64,000 bases of DNA from Ancylobacter aquaticus. Lineage in GTDB: Bacteria; Pseudomonadota; Alphaproteobacteria; Rhizobiales; Xanthobacteraceae. Below are positions 17,901-29,261 of this stretch, one piece after another; position 1 is the stretch's first letter; the number at the start of each line of letters is the position of its first letter. Below the pieces are notes generated by a model that was given only the letters and a program-made list of their open reading frames with translations, made no database searches and was not told where the DNA came from. Location: contig NZ_SMFY01000004.1 of NCBI RefSeq assembly GCF_004339465.1, forward strand, positions 226,040 to 290,039, read 5' to 3'. The translations under genes and the position numbers were made by a program.

Positions 17901-18634
17901 GCGGAAGGTGGCGCGGCGCGCACCAGCGCCGCCCGGCCACGAAAACTCGGCGCCCCCCCGGCAAGGCTCAGCACCCCATCCGCATCGACAGCGAGCGGCG
18001 AACCGACATTCTGCGCCCCGAGGCGCATCTTGGCGGTGCCGTCGGCGGCGAACTGCGTCAGGCTGAGCCGCACCCGGCGCCGCAGGCCGGCCGCGTCCGC
18101 CTCACCCTCCAGCCGTACCGGGCCGGTCGGCCCGCCGACCGCGCCGGTCAGGTCGATGTTGTCCAGCTTGAGCGCGCGCTCATTGGCGCGATCCACCACT
18201 TCAAAGCTGCCGTCGGTCACGGAGATATCGGCGATGCTGAAGCCGCCCGGCCGGGTGACGCCGGTGGGCAGCGAGAGCTTGCCTGTCGTGTCGACCACGA
18301 GCCGCCCGCGCGGGCGCAGCAGGCCGACATGGTCTGCCACCACCTCGCCGCGCATCAGCGCGCCCAGATTGAGCCGGCCGGACAGTTCCGCTACCGACAG
18401 TCCGGTGCCACCGCCATCGACGCCGATCGACACGTCGCGCAGCACCACGCGCGGGGTGGGTAGGATTTGTGCGTCGATCGGGCCACGGATGACGACGGGC
18501 GCGCCCAGGGTGCGGGCCGCCTGCGCCTCAAAGGTCGAGCGCCATTGCGACCAGTCGACGACGAACGGCGCCGCGAAGGCCGCCGCGACGGCCAATATGA
18601 TCGCGCCCGCAATCGTCAACAGCAGGTTCTGCAC
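14951..18634 (-). CDS. Large AsmA-family protein, putative inner-membrane-anchored lipid-transport or outer-membrane biogenesis factor
   Basis: The 1227-residue product has one N-terminal membrane anchor (about 2-28) and then a periplasmic chain typical of AsmA/TamB-like proteins. The AsmA N-terminal region includes DWSQW, GAPVVIRGPIDAQILP and ISVTDGSFEVVDRANE, followed by a long beta-rich body of repeated GxxxLsG-type elements. A C-terminal AsmA_2-like segment (FAIEGLEVDQSDP region) is followed by a disordered Pro/Ala-rich tail of about 100 residues. Such proteins are thought to bridge the periplasm for phospholipid transport. GTG 18634 is chosen because GGAGGG lies four bases upstream; translation from the upstream in-frame GTG 18691 would add a charged tail before the anchor. 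The D-lactate dehydrogenase-like gene lies 175 bases upstream. Confidence 0.85.
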   Translation of the reverse strand: MQNLLLTIAGAIILAVAAAFAAPFVVDWSQWRSTFEAQAARTLGAPVVIRGPIDAQILPTPRVVLRDVSIGVDGGGTGLSVAELSGRLNLGALMRGEVVADHVGLLRPRGRLVVDTTGKLSLPTGVTRPGGFSIADISVTDGSFEVVDRANERALKLDNIDLTGAVGGPTGPVRLEGEADAAGLRRRVRLSLTQFAADGTAKMRLGAQNVGSPLAVDADGVLSLAGGAPSFRGRAALVRAAPPSATAATPGSAGADLLKAWSLSAKVEATSQAVAATELSLTLDAAERPVELSGAARLVGAGPGTPDSRLDLTLAARQLDLGAMTGGATPLAATDALARLLAPLADLAIVGSLDLSSDTVLLAGSAAREVKAGLDWSPGGWRARTLEARLPGGAHIALSGSLPRVAGSGDPNAALFGGSGVLEAQDLPGFVAWAMPQASGLVASLPAGAARLSAELSVSAGGFALDKVDLSAGDSRFAGTAAYTLPAAGGRGRVDAVLTTSDVDVDALLPPVQRLVNLGLGTTDLNLSLSGQQVRLAGGRARSLDVILKGGADGLGIERLAIEDLAGLDLTGSGRLAAFGRDGAGDARFTAKLSGPRADGLPGLAVAFGLTRIEPFLTATQASLAPVDLTLALVSQAGRTTVDADGRLGGLSGTGQIGFGADGKLSGRAEIDARDGSAVLSGVGVPGLRPKLGPARLTLDLDQRIEATLDFAGSRLRGEGTAALDAAGRLDPDLALTLESADLAVLLPQLAAAGTGPVPARFTGALAREGEGWRIGALSGSLGDQPLAGTLGYTPGEPVRAELATPRWNVARALGLVVGAAGAGEAEGWSRARFGPAPLSSLAAELKLNVARFDLPGGLALGEATIVARLAQGRLAVESATGTLAGGPFSGKFNLARTGEAVQFDGRLGLTSADSAVLFAALGVTQPKVRGRVSTTLDVTGRGNSPFALASQLQGQGSFAIEGLEVDQSDPKALHYVMLATERGPPPDQQRLAQLLSDGLARAPLKLARVESAVSVVDGVARTSAARLAVGEQRFGLSGALDIPALSFEATLEMQDVANAGLPAAPAAAVRWGGPLAAPDRRFDLTALSTAINMRALDRETKRLEAEYGRTPLTDGGEATDAAPARRLAPSPAPAPQAAPRAASPANAAPRAASPAATAPRLRMPATPAAPRAPTSPARPAGPQSYYGQYSPPGAMAPGSAAPPLAPPVDIPNDPLRSTIILPPLAP

Positions 18635-18809
18635 ACATCCCTCCGGCCTTTCGGCCCCGGCATCGTCGCCCCCTGGCGGCTGCCGGAACACTCTACGCTA
18701 GATCGTTGATGATTTTTGCGTTCTACGCGCCGCGCACAAGGCGCGAATTGATGCAGACGCGACACAAACGCCGCGGCGGGCCTGCCGGCGCTTCCCTCGC
18801 GCCCGTCTC

Positions 18810-20240
<1,431 letters not shown>

Positions 20241-20496
20241 CCCGCTCTCCCGAAGCTCGTATGCACCCGCCGCGTGGCGCCAAAGCCGGCAGCGCCAACC
20301 GCTTATACCTTATCAGCGCAGGCCGCGACTCCCGCCGCGCCGCTGCCGCCGTGCAAAAAGCCCGACGAAACCCCGCAAAGGCAAGAATTCAGTCATTCAA
20401 TTGCCATCACGGCAGGTGACGACTGCACTGAAAGTCGGCACAATGCTTGTCAATAAGGCAGCGCGGTACCTCGCGCTCAGCGGTCGGGATGGTGTC

Positions 20497-21009
20497 ATGC
20501 TGGACGGGATCGATTTCGAACCCGTATTTTTCGCGCCTTTCGTGTCTTCCGTGATGACGGTCGACACGGGCTGGGCCGATCACAACGGGCATTTGCACGC
20601 GGCCTTCCACAGCCTCCTGTTCGACCGCGCGGTCGACGAGGCGGTGTTCCTTGTCGGGCTTGGCCCGCACATGGTGGAAAGCCGCAGCGCCTCTTTCGTT
20701 ACGATGGAGGCTCATCAGCGTTTCCAGCGCGAACTTCGCGCCGGACAGGAAGTGCGGGCGACGCTTCGCCTCATCAATTACGACGAGAAGCGCATGCATC
20801 TGTTCCAGGAGTTGCACCACGCCCGCGAGGGCTGGATCGCCTCGACCTATGAACAGATCGCCCAGCATGTGGAAGCCGGCACCCGCCGCGTGGTGCCTTT
20901 CCCCGACGAGGTGCTGGAACGGCTGGCGCTGATGAAGGCGGCCCATGGCGCGCTGCCGGTCCCGGAAGGGCTCGGCCGGCCGGTCAACATGCCGATCCGC
21001 CTCAGCTGA
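20497..21009 (+). CDS. Hotdog-fold thioesterase family protein
   Basis: Acyl-CoA thioesterase-like protein of the group fused to, or found beside, carnitine 3-dehydrogenase in some alphaproteobacteria. It has 170 residues. The line VDTGWADHNGHLHAAFH contains the conserved Asp/Asn-Gly-His active-site turn, and FDRAVDEAVFLVGLG and RATLRLINYDEKRMH are hotdog-fold landmarks. Acyl specificity cannot be read from sequence and no carnitine genes are adjacent. The start is uncertain: ATG 20497 matches family length, but ATG 20443 (188 residues) is also in frame. It ends seven bases from the convergent prmA. Confidence 0.8.
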   Translation: MLDGIDFEPVFFAPFVSSVMTVDTGWADHNGHLHAAFHSLLFDRAVDEAVFLVGLGPHMVESRSASFVTMEAHQRFQRELRAGQEVRATLRLINYDEKRMHLFQELHHAREGWIASTYEQIAQHVEAGTRRVVPFPDEVLERLALMKAAHGALPVPEGLGRPVNMPIRLS

Positions 21010-21016
21010 GCGGCCC

Positions 21017-21955
21017 TCACCGGCGGTCGGCGGGCGTGGTGTTGCGCCCGCGATCGGCGGTGAGTTCCAGCGTGGTCCAGCCTTCGATGGTGCGGCGGCG
21101 CTTCAGCCGCAGGCCCTGCGCGCGATAGGCGGCCAGCGCCGCATTGGCGTGCGAGGGCAGCAGCCCCGACAGCACCACCGTCCCGCCCGGTGCCCGCAGC
21201 AGGCTCAGCTGCCGGGCGATGCCCTTGAGCGGCGCCAGCAGGATGTTGGCAAGGATCAGGTCGTAAGGCCCCTCGCGGCGGAACTCCCTCGCACCCAGCC
21301 CCGGCGCATGCAGGAAGCGGATATGCGTCGCGGCCCGGTTCGCCACCGCATTGGCCCGCGCCGTCGCCACCGCCACCGGGTCGATGTCGCTGGCCAGCAC
21401 CGGGGCATGGAACAGCCGCGCCGCCGCCATGGCGAGAACGCCGGTGCCGGTGCCGACATCGAGCGTGCGGGCCGGGCGGCGCTGCTTGCCGAAAGCGTCG
21501 ATGGCGGCAAGGCACCCCTTGGTGGTGCCGTGATGGCCGGTGCCGAAGGCCAGCGCCGCCTCGATCTCGATGCCGATCCGGCTTGGCGCCAGCCGCCCGC
21601 GATCATGCGAGCCATGCACGACGAAGCGACCGATGGCGACCGGAGCCAGCCCCTCCAGCGAGGCGGCCACCCAGTCCTTCTTGTCGAGCAGCGAAAACAC
21701 CGCCGCCGCCGCCGCGTCCGGCGAGACCAGCGCCACCAGCTCGCGCACCATCTCCTCGTCCGGCGGATCGCCGAAATAAACCTCGACCGCCCAACCCGCC
21801 CCTTCGGCGCGGTCCTCGACCTCGAAAGCGGCGGCGGCCACCTCGGCCGGGTCGAAGCTCTCGCCGAGATATTCGGCGATGGCGCGCGCCTCGTGCTCGG
21901 GCGCATCCACCCGCATCACATGCGACGCGCCATTGGGCGGCAATCCTTCGAGCAT
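21017..21955 (-). CDS. prmA: Ribosomal protein L11 methyltransferase
   Basis: SAM-dependent enzyme that trimethylates amino groups of ribosomal protein L11. The 312-residue product has the two-part PrmA layout: an N-terminal L11-recognition domain (about 1-110) and a class I methyltransferase domain. The latter shows AFGTGHHGTTKG, the SAM motif LDVGTGTGVLAMAA and the catalytic-loop LILANILLAPL (equivalent to the NxxxxPL-type motif). ATG 21955 follows GAGG at suitable spacing; a GTG four codons upstream is less likely. It lies 99 bases downstream of the UvrD/PcrA gene on the same strand. Confidence 0.93.
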   Translation of the reverse strand: MLEGLPPNGASHVMRVDAPEHEARAIAEYLGESFDPAEVAAAAFEVEDRAEGAGWAVEVYFGDPPDEEMVRELVALVSPDAAAAAVFSLLDKKDWVAASLEGLAPVAIGRFVVHGSHDRGRLAPSRIGIEIEAALAFGTGHHGTTKGCLAAIDAFGKQRRPARTLDVGTGTGVLAMAAARLFHAPVLASDIDPVAVATARANAVANRAATHIRFLHAPGLGAREFRREGPYDLILANILLAPLKGIARQLSLLRAPGGTVVLSGLLPSHANAALAAYRAQGLRLKRRRTIEGWTTLELTADRGRNTTPADRR

Positions 21956-22054
21956 GGCGGTCCTCACGGGGTGGCGGGGCGAGCTTTAGAGGCGGTGGCC
22001 GCTCTGTAAGCGAGACCGCGCCCGAACGCCAGCGCGGGAGGAAGGCTCAGCCTC

Positions 22055-24559
22055 TCACGCCGCGTCGACAAAACTGTCGACCACCTTCTTCTCGCCGGCC
22101 TTGTCGAACTGCACGGTGAGCTTGTTGCCTTCCACCGAGGCCACCTCGCCATAGCCGAACTTCTGGTGGAACACCCGGTCGCCGACGGCAAAGCGCGTCG
22201 CCGGCCCGGTGGAGCGGGCGATGAGCTCGCCCTCGATGACCAGCCCGCCGCGCGCCTTCTCGCTTGCCGCGAAGCGCGAGGGGCGGTTGTCGGCGAAGGT
22301 GCCCGACCCGCCGCCGGAAAACCCGCCTGACGACCCGCCCGATCCGCCGCCGCCGGCGCGAGAGGCGTTCTGCGCCCGCTGCCAGCCGGGCGTGGAATAG
22401 GAGGAACCGAAGGTCTGCGCCTCGTCGAAACGGCTCGGCCCGTAGCCATAGCGGCCCGACTGGCCGCCCCCCCAGCCCTGCCCGCCGCGCGATTCCGTCA
22501 CCTCCACGTCCTTCTCCGACAATTCGTCGAGGAAGCGGCTCGGCACGGCCGATTGCCACAGGCCGTGGATGCGCCGGTTGGAGGCGAAGAACACCTTGGC
22601 CCGCTTGCGCGCGCGGGTGATGCCGACATAGGCGAGGCGGCGCTCCTCCTCCAGCCCGGCACGGCCCTGCTCGTCCAGCGCGCGCTGGTTGGGAAACACG
22701 CCCTCCTCCCAGCCGGGCAGGAACACAGTATCGAATTCCAGCCCCTTGGCGGAATGCAGCGTCATGATGCTGACGGCATCGCCTCCATTGCCGCGATCGA
22801 CATCCATCACCAGCGAAATGTGTTCGAGGAAGCCGATCAGGTTCTCGAACGGCTCCATCGAGCGCACGAGTTCCTTGAGGTTGTCGAGCCGGCCTTGAGC
22901 GTCGGCGGAGCGGTCCTTCTGCCACATCTCGGTGTAGCCGGACTCGTCCAGCACGATCTCCGCCAGTTCGTGATGGCGCATGGTGGCCATCTGCTCCCGC
23001 CAGCGGTCGAACGAGCCGACAAGCTCGCGCAAGGTGAGGCGCACCTTGGGCTTCAGTTCCTCGCTCGCCGCCAGCTCGCGGGCGGCTTCGGCCAGTGGAA
23101 GCTGGGCGGCGCGGGCATGATCGTGGATCTGCCGCAGCGCCGCGTCGCCGAGCCCGCGCTTGGGCACGTTGACGATGCGCTCGAAGGCGAGGTCGTCGGT
23201 CGGCGAGGCGATGACCCTGAGATAAGCCAGCGCGTCGCGGATTTCCGCCCGCTCGTAGAAGCGCGGGCCGCCGATGACGCGGTAGTTCAGCCCCAGCGTG
23301 ACGAAGCGTTCCTCGAATTCGCGCATCTGGAACGAGGCGCGCACGAGGATGGCGATTTGCGTCAGCGCGTGGCCGGCGCGCTGCAACTGCTCGATCTCCT
23401 CGCCGATGGCGCGGGCTTCCTCCTGGCTGTCCCAGGCGCCCGTCACCGTCACCTTCTCGCCGCTCTCGCCTTCCGAGAACAGCGTCTTGCCGAGCCGCCC
23501 GGCATTGTGGGCGATAAGGTGCGCCGCCGCGCCGAGGATATGGCCGGTGGAGCGGTAATTGCGCTCCAGCCGCACCACGGTGGCGCCGGGAAAATCGCTG
23601 TCGAAGCGCAGGATGTTGTCCACCTCGGCGCCGCGCCAGCCATAGATCGACTGGTCGTCGTCGCCGACGCAGCAGACATTGCGCGAGCCCGCCGCCAGCA
23701 GCCGCAGCCACAGATACTGCGCGACATTGGTGTCCTGGTATTCGTCGACGAGGATATAGCGGAAGCGGCGATGATACTCCGCCAGCACGTCCGGGTTCTC
23801 GCGCAGCAGGCGAATGCTCTCCAGCAGCAAATCGCCGAAATCCACCGCGTTCAGCGCCTTCAGCCGCGCCTGATAGTCGGTGTACAGCTTCTGCCCAAGC
23901 CCGTTGGCAAACGCCGAACCCTCGCCGGCCGGCACCTGCGCCGGGGAGAGGCCGCGATTCTTCCAGCCGTCGATGATGTTGGCGAGCAACCGCGCCGGCC
24001 AGCGCTTCTCGTCGATGGATTCGGCCTGCAGAAGCTGCTTCAGCAGCCTTATCTGGTCGTCGGTGTCGAGAATGGTGAAGCCCGAGCGCAGCCCCACCAG
24101 CTCGGAATGCCGGCGCAGCATGCGCACGCCGATGGAGTGGAACGTGCCGAGCCACGGCATGCCCTCCACCTGCTCGCCGACCATGGCGCCGATGCGGTCC
24201 TTCATCTCCCGCGCCGCCTTGTTGGTGAAGGTGACGGCCAGGATCTGCGAGGGCCAGGCAAGGCCGAGCGAGAGGATATGGGCGATGCGCGTGGTCAGCA
24301 CCCGTGTCTTGCCGGTGCCGGCGCCGGCGAGCACCAGCACGGGACCCTCGGTCGCTTCCACCGCCGCCCGCTGCTCGGGGTTCAGCCCATCGAGATAGAC
24401 GCCCCGTCCTTGCGCGCCATGGCCGGGATTGGCCAGCGCCGCCGCGCGCGCGGCGATGCCGCCGGGGCGCGGGGTAGCCACCGGCAGGTCGAACGGGAAG
24501 TCGGAGGGATCGCCATCCGGGGTATTTCGGGGGTCGGCCAAAGGCCTGCTCTCAGTCAT
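22055..24559 (-). CDS. uvrD: UvrD/PcrA/Rep-type superfamily 1 DNA helicase
   Basis: 3'-5' DNA helicase acting in nucleotide excision and mismatch repair and in clearing RecA or stalled polymerase. In the 834-residue product motif I is AGAGTGKTRVL (78-88), motif Ia LAVTFTNKAAREM and motif II ILVDEYQDTN. Further motifs are DDQSIYGWRGA (III), ERNYRST (IV), MTLHSAKGLEFDTVFLPGWEEG (V) and AYVGITRARKRA (VI). A Gly/Ser-rich linker follows, and a C-terminal Tudor-like domain (about 785-832: VGDRVFHQKFGYGEV) as in PcrA, which in PcrA contacts RNA polymerase. ATG 24559 is used; a TTG eight codons upstream is in frame but weak. Confidence 0.95.
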   Translation of the reverse strand: MTESRPLADPRNTPDGDPSDFPFDLPVATPRPGGIAARAAALANPGHGAQGRGVYLDGLNPEQRAAVEATEGPVLVLAGAGTGKTRVLTTRIAHILSLGLAWPSQILAVTFTNKAAREMKDRIGAMVGEQVEGMPWLGTFHSIGVRMLRRHSELVGLRSGFTILDTDDQIRLLKQLLQAESIDEKRWPARLLANIIDGWKNRGLSPAQVPAGEGSAFANGLGQKLYTDYQARLKALNAVDFGDLLLESIRLLRENPDVLAEYHRRFRYILVDEYQDTNVAQYLWLRLLAAGSRNVCCVGDDDQSIYGWRGAEVDNILRFDSDFPGATVVRLERNYRSTGHILGAAAHLIAHNAGRLGKTLFSEGESGEKVTVTGAWDSQEEARAIGEEIEQLQRAGHALTQIAILVRASFQMREFEERFVTLGLNYRVIGGPRFYERAEIRDALAYLRVIASPTDDLAFERIVNVPKRGLGDAALRQIHDHARAAQLPLAEAARELAASEELKPKVRLTLRELVGSFDRWREQMATMRHHELAEIVLDESGYTEMWQKDRSADAQGRLDNLKELVRSMEPFENLIGFLEHISLVMDVDRGNGGDAVSIMTLHSAKGLEFDTVFLPGWEEGVFPNQRALDEQGRAGLEEERRLAYVGITRARKRAKVFFASNRRIHGLWQSAVPSRFLDELSEKDVEVTESRGGQGWGGGQSGRYGYGPSRFDEAQTFGSSYSTPGWQRAQNASRAGGGGSGGSSGGFSGGGSGTFADNRPSRFAASEKARGGLVIEGELIARSTGPATRFAVGDRVFHQKFGYGEVASVEGNKLTVQFDKAGEKKVVDSFVDAA

Positions 24560-24636
24560 GATGGATGATTCTTGAGGGAACAAAATGGCACCGGCGTGCC
24601 CATTTGGCGAGGGCGGGGCGCAATTGCCAGGATTCG

Positions 24637-24671
24637 GCTCGCGCGATACCGCTCAGCTCGCGCGATACCGC
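24637..24671. repeat. 16-bp direct repeat at the dgdR stop codon
   Basis: GCTCGCGCGATACCGC occurs at 24637-24652 and again at 24656-24671 (19-bp period). The second copy encodes the C-terminus of DgdR and the first lies just past its stop codon, as if a short duplication had shortened or extended the coding end. Confidence 0.7.
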
Positions 24672-25525
24672 AGCGCCGGAAGCGCCGCACTTATATGCGC
24701 GCCCAGCGCCCGCGCCGCCAGCGAAGGGCGCGGGTCGGCATATTCCAGCGCGATGCCGATGCTGGGAAGCGCCGGCATGCCGTTGGTGACGATATGAAGA
24801 TCGGGGGGCACCGCCATGCGGGTCAGCACCGCTATCGCGTGGCCAGAGCGGGCGATGGCGATGAGGCCGGCCAGACTGTTGCTGGCGAAGGCCACCCGGT
24901 AGCGCCGCCCCACGGACTCCATCGCCGCGCAGGCCGCGCGATAATCCAGCGTGAGCGGCGCCGAGAGTGCCAGCGGCAGGCTGGGCTGGCCCAGCACCGA
25001 GGGCGCGGCATCATTGGCCACCCAGACGAAGTCCTCCTGCCGGATCACCTCGCTGCCGCCGGGATCGGACACCGAGACCAGCGCCATCTCTATCTGCCGC
25101 CGGTGCAGCAGCGGACGCAGTTCCAGCGTCGGCGCGCACACCATGCGCAATTCGACATCGGGATGCAGCGCGCAGAAGCCGCGCAGAAGCTCAGGCAGGA
25201 ACGCGGCGGAATAATCTTCCGGGCAGCCGAAGCTCACCGGGCCGCGCAGCCCCGTCCCCACCATGTCGGCGAGGATCTCGTCGTGGCGCGCGAGCAGGGC
25301 GTCGGCATGCACCAGCAGCTTCTCGCCCGCCATGGTGAGGCGGACGCCCGAGCCGCTGCGGTGCAGGAGCGGCTGCCCAAGGGCGCTTTCCAGCCGGTGC
25401 ATCTGCATGCTCAGCGCCGACTGGGTGCGGCCGATCTGCATGCAGGCGCCGCTGATCGAGCCCGTGCGCGCCACGACGGCGAAGCTGCGCAGCAAGGCGA
25501 GGTCGAGGTCCGGGATAAGCGTCAT
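24653..25525 (-). CDS. dgdR: LysR-type regulator, likely DgdR repressor of dgdA
   Basis: LysR-family regulator of 290 residues. The winged helix-turn-helix is at about 8-67 (LLRSFAVVARTGSISGACMQ, then GRTQSALSMQMHRLESALG). A type 2 periplasmic-binding-like effector domain follows, with PVSFGCPEDYSAAFLPELL. It is transcribed divergently from the dialkylglycine decarboxylase gene with 102 bases between starts. In Burkholderia cepacia the same divergent arrangement is known, where DgdR represses dgdA until 2-aminoisobutyrate or similar is present; the assignment here follows from that context. A dyad typical of LysR boxes lies in the shared region. Confidence 0.85.
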   Translation of the reverse strand: MTLIPDLDLALLRSFAVVARTGSISGACMQIGRTQSALSMQMHRLESALGQPLLHRSGSGVRLTMAGEKLLVHADALLARHDEILADMVGTGLRGPVSFGCPEDYSAAFLPELLRGFCALHPDVELRMVCAPTLELRPLLHRRQIEMALVSVSDPGGSEVIRQEDFVWVANDAAPSVLGQPSLPLALSAPLTLDYRAACAAMESVGRRYRVAFASNSLAGLIAIARSGHAIAVLTRMAVPPDLHIVTNGMPALPSIGIALEYADPRPSLAARALGAHISAALPALRYRAS

Positions 25526-25537
25526 CGAACTATCAAT

Positions 25538-25557
25538 TTCATCAATATCGGAATGAA
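25538..25557. promoter_or_regulatory. Candidate LysR-type operator in the dgdR-dgdA region
   Basis: TTCAT (25538-25542) and ATGAA (25553-25557) form an inverted repeat with a 10-base centre, in an AT-rich island just upstream of dgdR. LysR regulators bind dyads of the T-N11-A kind in such divergent regions and repress their own gene from there. Spacing and position fit; the exact protein contact is inference. Confidence 0.45.
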
Positions 25558-25603
25558 GTAATATCAGTTTGCCTGAATGGGCAAGGCCCGCTAGCTCTTT
25601 TAA

Positions 25604-27007
<1,404 letters not shown>

Positions 27008-27152
27008 CGCCGCCGGCCGGCCCGGCGATCGGGGCCCCCGGCGCAAGGCAAGCGGGTCGTTGACGGCAGGGGGAACGCCGCTGGCGTCAGTGGGCCGGGC
27101 ATGGTCTGATTGCGCGGAAACCCTTCCGTGCAGCACCTGCCCAAGGCCCCCG

Positions 27153-28985
27153 ATGTTTGAAGCCAAGTTCCAGACCTTCGCCGATTCCGCCGCCCCCGCG
27201 CTCGGCACCGCCCGGCTCAAGCTGCTGCGGGACGAACTGGAGCGGCGCGGGCTGGACGGTTTTCTCATTCCCCGCGCCGACGCGCACCAGAACGAATATG
27301 TGCCGCCCTGCGACGAGCGCCTCGCCTGGCTCACCGGCTTCACCGGCTCGGCCGGCCTCGCTCTGGTGCTGCGGGACGAAGCCGCGATCGTGGTCGACGG
27401 ACGCTACACGCTGCAGGCCGCCGCACAGGTCGACACCGCCTCCTTCACCGTGGTGCCGCTGGCGGAAACCTCGCCCGAACGCTGGCTGGAAAAGCACCTC
27501 ACCGCCGGCGCGCATTTCGGCTACGACCCCTGGCTGACCACGGTGGAAGGCGAGCAGAAGCTGCGCCGTGCCGCCACCGCAGCCGGTGCGGTTCTGGTGG
27601 CGGTCGAGGGCAACCCGCTCGACGCGGTGTGGCACGACCGCCCCGCCCCCCCGCTCGCCCCCGTCACCCTGCGCGACCCGACGCTGGCCGGAGAGAGCGC
27701 GCCGGACAAGATCGCCCGCATACAGGCGGCTCTGGCCGAGCAGAAGCTCGACGCGCTGGTGGTCTCTGATCCGCATTCGGTCGCCTGGGCCTTCAACATC
27801 CGCGGCGGCGACGTGAACTTCACCCCGCTTGCGCTGGCCTGGGCGCTCATTCCGCGCACCGGCCGCCCGACCCTGTTCGTCGACGGCCGCAAGCTCTCCA
27901 ACGCCGCCCGCGACGCGCTCGGCCACGTCACCGAGATCGCCGAGCCGATGCTGCTGGAGCGCGCGGTGGAAATGGCGGCCGCAGGCGGCGCCACCGTGCG
28001 CCTCGATCAGGCGACCGCCCCCTCCCTGCTGGCCGCGCGGGTAGAGGCCGCCGGCGGCAAGGTGTCGAACGGCGCGAGCCCGGTCGCGCTGATGCAGGCG
28101 GCCAAGAACGCGGCCGAGCTTGCCGGCATGCGGGCCGCGCACCGGCGCGATGGCGCCGCGCTCGCCCGCTTCCTCGCCTGGTTCGACACGGAGGCACCGA
28201 AGGGCGCGCTGACCGAGATTGACGCCGTGTGCGCGCTGGAGGGCTTCCGCCGCGAGACGGGCGAACTGAAGGACATTTCCTTCCCCAGCATTTCCGGCGC
28301 CGGGCCCAATGGTGCCATCGTGCATTACCGTGTCACCGAGGCGACCAACCGGGCGATCCGCCCCGACGAACTGTTCCTCATCGATTCCGGTGCGCAATAC
28401 GAGGACGGCACCACCGACGTCACCCGCACGCTCTTCGTCGGCACCGCCAGCACGGAAATGCGCGACCGCTTCACCCGCGTGCTGAAAGGGCACATCGCCA
28501 TCGCCCGCGCGGTTTTTCCTCTCGGCATCTCCGGCTCGCAGCTCGACAGCTTCGCCCGCCAGCATCTGTGGGCCGCCGGGCTCGATTTCGACCACGGCAC
28601 CGGCCATGGCGTCGGCGCCTATCTCTCGGTGCATGAGGGGCCGGCACGGATTTCCAAGCTCGGCACGGTGGCGCTGGCGCGCGGCATGGTGCTCTCCAAC
28701 GAGCCCGGCTACTACAAGGCGGGCGCTTACGGCATCCGGCTGGAAAACCTTGAGATTGTGGTCGATGGCCCGGCGGTGGCCGGCGCCGAACGCACGCTGC
28801 TCGCCTTCGAGACCCTGACGCTTGCCCCCTTCGACCGGCGCGGCATCGAGACCGCCCTGCTCACCCCGGACGAGGTCGCCTGGCTCGACGCCTATCATGC
28901 CCGCGTGCGCGTCGAGATCGGTCCGCTGGTCGATGCGACCACGCGCGTCTGGCTGGAGGCGGCGACGGCGCCACTGGCCGTCTGA
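27153..28985 (+). CDS. pepP: Aminopeptidase P family protein (Xaa-Pro aminopeptidase, M24B)
   Basis: Cytosolic dimetal peptidase that removes N-terminal residues preceding proline. At 610 residues it is the three-domain form (two creatinase-like N-domains plus M24), as in eukaryotic XPNPEP1, longer than the 440-residue E. coli PepP. Metal ligands are visible: two Asp in LIDSGAQYEDGTTDVTRT, His in GTGHGVGAYLSVHEGP, Glu in LSNEPGYY and Glu in IRLENLEIV. The N-domain starts LIPRADAHQNEYVP. ATG 27153 is chosen for domain position; no strong ribosome binding site is obvious. A 145-base gap separates it from dgdA, so it is probably a separate unit. Confidence 0.93.
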   Translation: MFEAKFQTFADSAAPALGTARLKLLRDELERRGLDGFLIPRADAHQNEYVPPCDERLAWLTGFTGSAGLALVLRDEAAIVVDGRYTLQAAAQVDTASFTVVPLAETSPERWLEKHLTAGAHFGYDPWLTTVEGEQKLRRAATAAGAVLVAVEGNPLDAVWHDRPAPPLAPVTLRDPTLAGESAPDKIARIQAALAEQKLDALVVSDPHSVAWAFNIRGGDVNFTPLALAWALIPRTGRPTLFVDGRKLSNAARDALGHVTEIAEPMLLERAVEMAAAGGATVRLDQATAPSLLAARVEAAGGKVSNGASPVALMQAAKNAAELAGMRAAHRRDGAALARFLAWFDTEAPKGALTEIDAVCALEGFRRETGELKDISFPSISGAGPNGAIVHYRVTEATNRAIRPDELFLIDSGAQYEDGTTDVTRTLFVGTASTEMRDRFTRVLKGHIAIARAVFPLGISGSQLDSFARQHLWAAGLDFDHGTGHGVGAYLSVHEGPARISKLGTVALARGMVLSNEPGYYKAGAYGIRLENLEIVVDGPAVAGAERTLLAFETLTLAPFDRRGIETALLTPDEVAWLDAYHARVRVEIGPLVDATTRVWLEAATAPLAV

Positions 28986-29015
28986 AGGCGCGTTTATGCC
29001 CGTCATGAGAAGCTA

Positions 29016-29033
29016 AAGGTTCAATGGAACCTT
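29016..29033. other. Perfect inverted repeat overlapping the EcfG -35 element
   Basis: AAGGTTC (29016-29022) and GAACCTT (29027-29033) pair around AATG. The right arm contains the GGAAC element of the stress promoter, so a protein bound to this dyad would compete with the sigma factor. It could equally act as a weak hairpin ending pepP transcription. Confidence 0.45.
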
Positions 29034-29050
29034 CGCGTCACGGTGACGTT
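29026..29050 (+). promoter_or_regulatory. Sigma-EcfG (general stress response) promoter of the DUF3309 gene
   Basis: GGAAC (29026-29030), 16 bases, then CGTT (29047-29050) is an exact match to the alphaproteobacterial EcfG/SigT consensus GGAAC-N16/17-CGTT. Transcription would begin near 29057, about 34 bases before the DUF3309 ATG at 29091. This predicts that the peptide is made during osmotic, oxidative or starvation stress through the PhyR-NepR-EcfG pathway. Confidence 0.8.
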
Positions 29051-29090
29051 ATCCCGGCGACCAATGTAACGGGATGGCTGGAGACTCGGC

Positions 29091-29243
29091 ATGACGACTA
29101 TTCTGATTGTAATTCTGATCCTGATCCTTGTCGGCGCTCTGCCCAGCTGGGGCTACAGCCGCAATTGGGGCTATGGCCCGAGCGGTCTCGTCACCATCCT
29201 TCTGGTGATCCTGATCGTGATGATGCTTACCGGCCGCCTCTGA
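29091..29243 (+). CDS. DUF3309 small membrane peptide
   Basis: A 50-residue peptide starting MTTILIVILILILVGALPSW, then a short polar loop GYSRNWGYGPSG and a second hydrophobic segment ending MMLTGRL. Two membrane helices around a Trp/Gly/Tyr-rich loop is the DUF3309 pattern, common in alpha- and betaproteobacteria and of unknown function. An exact EcfG promoter upstream and a strong terminator 19 bases downstream make it a complete single-gene stress unit. Confidence 0.88.
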   Translation: MTTILIVILILILVGALPSWGYSRNWGYGPSGLVTILLVILIVMMLTGRL

Positions 29244-29261
29244 CCGTCGCGCGCCGTTATT

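Noticed and set aside
15068..18463. 1131-codon plus-strand open frame
   Set aside because: It is antisense to the AsmA-like gene, is Arg/Gly/His/Gln-rich without any domain, and arises from third-position GC bias.
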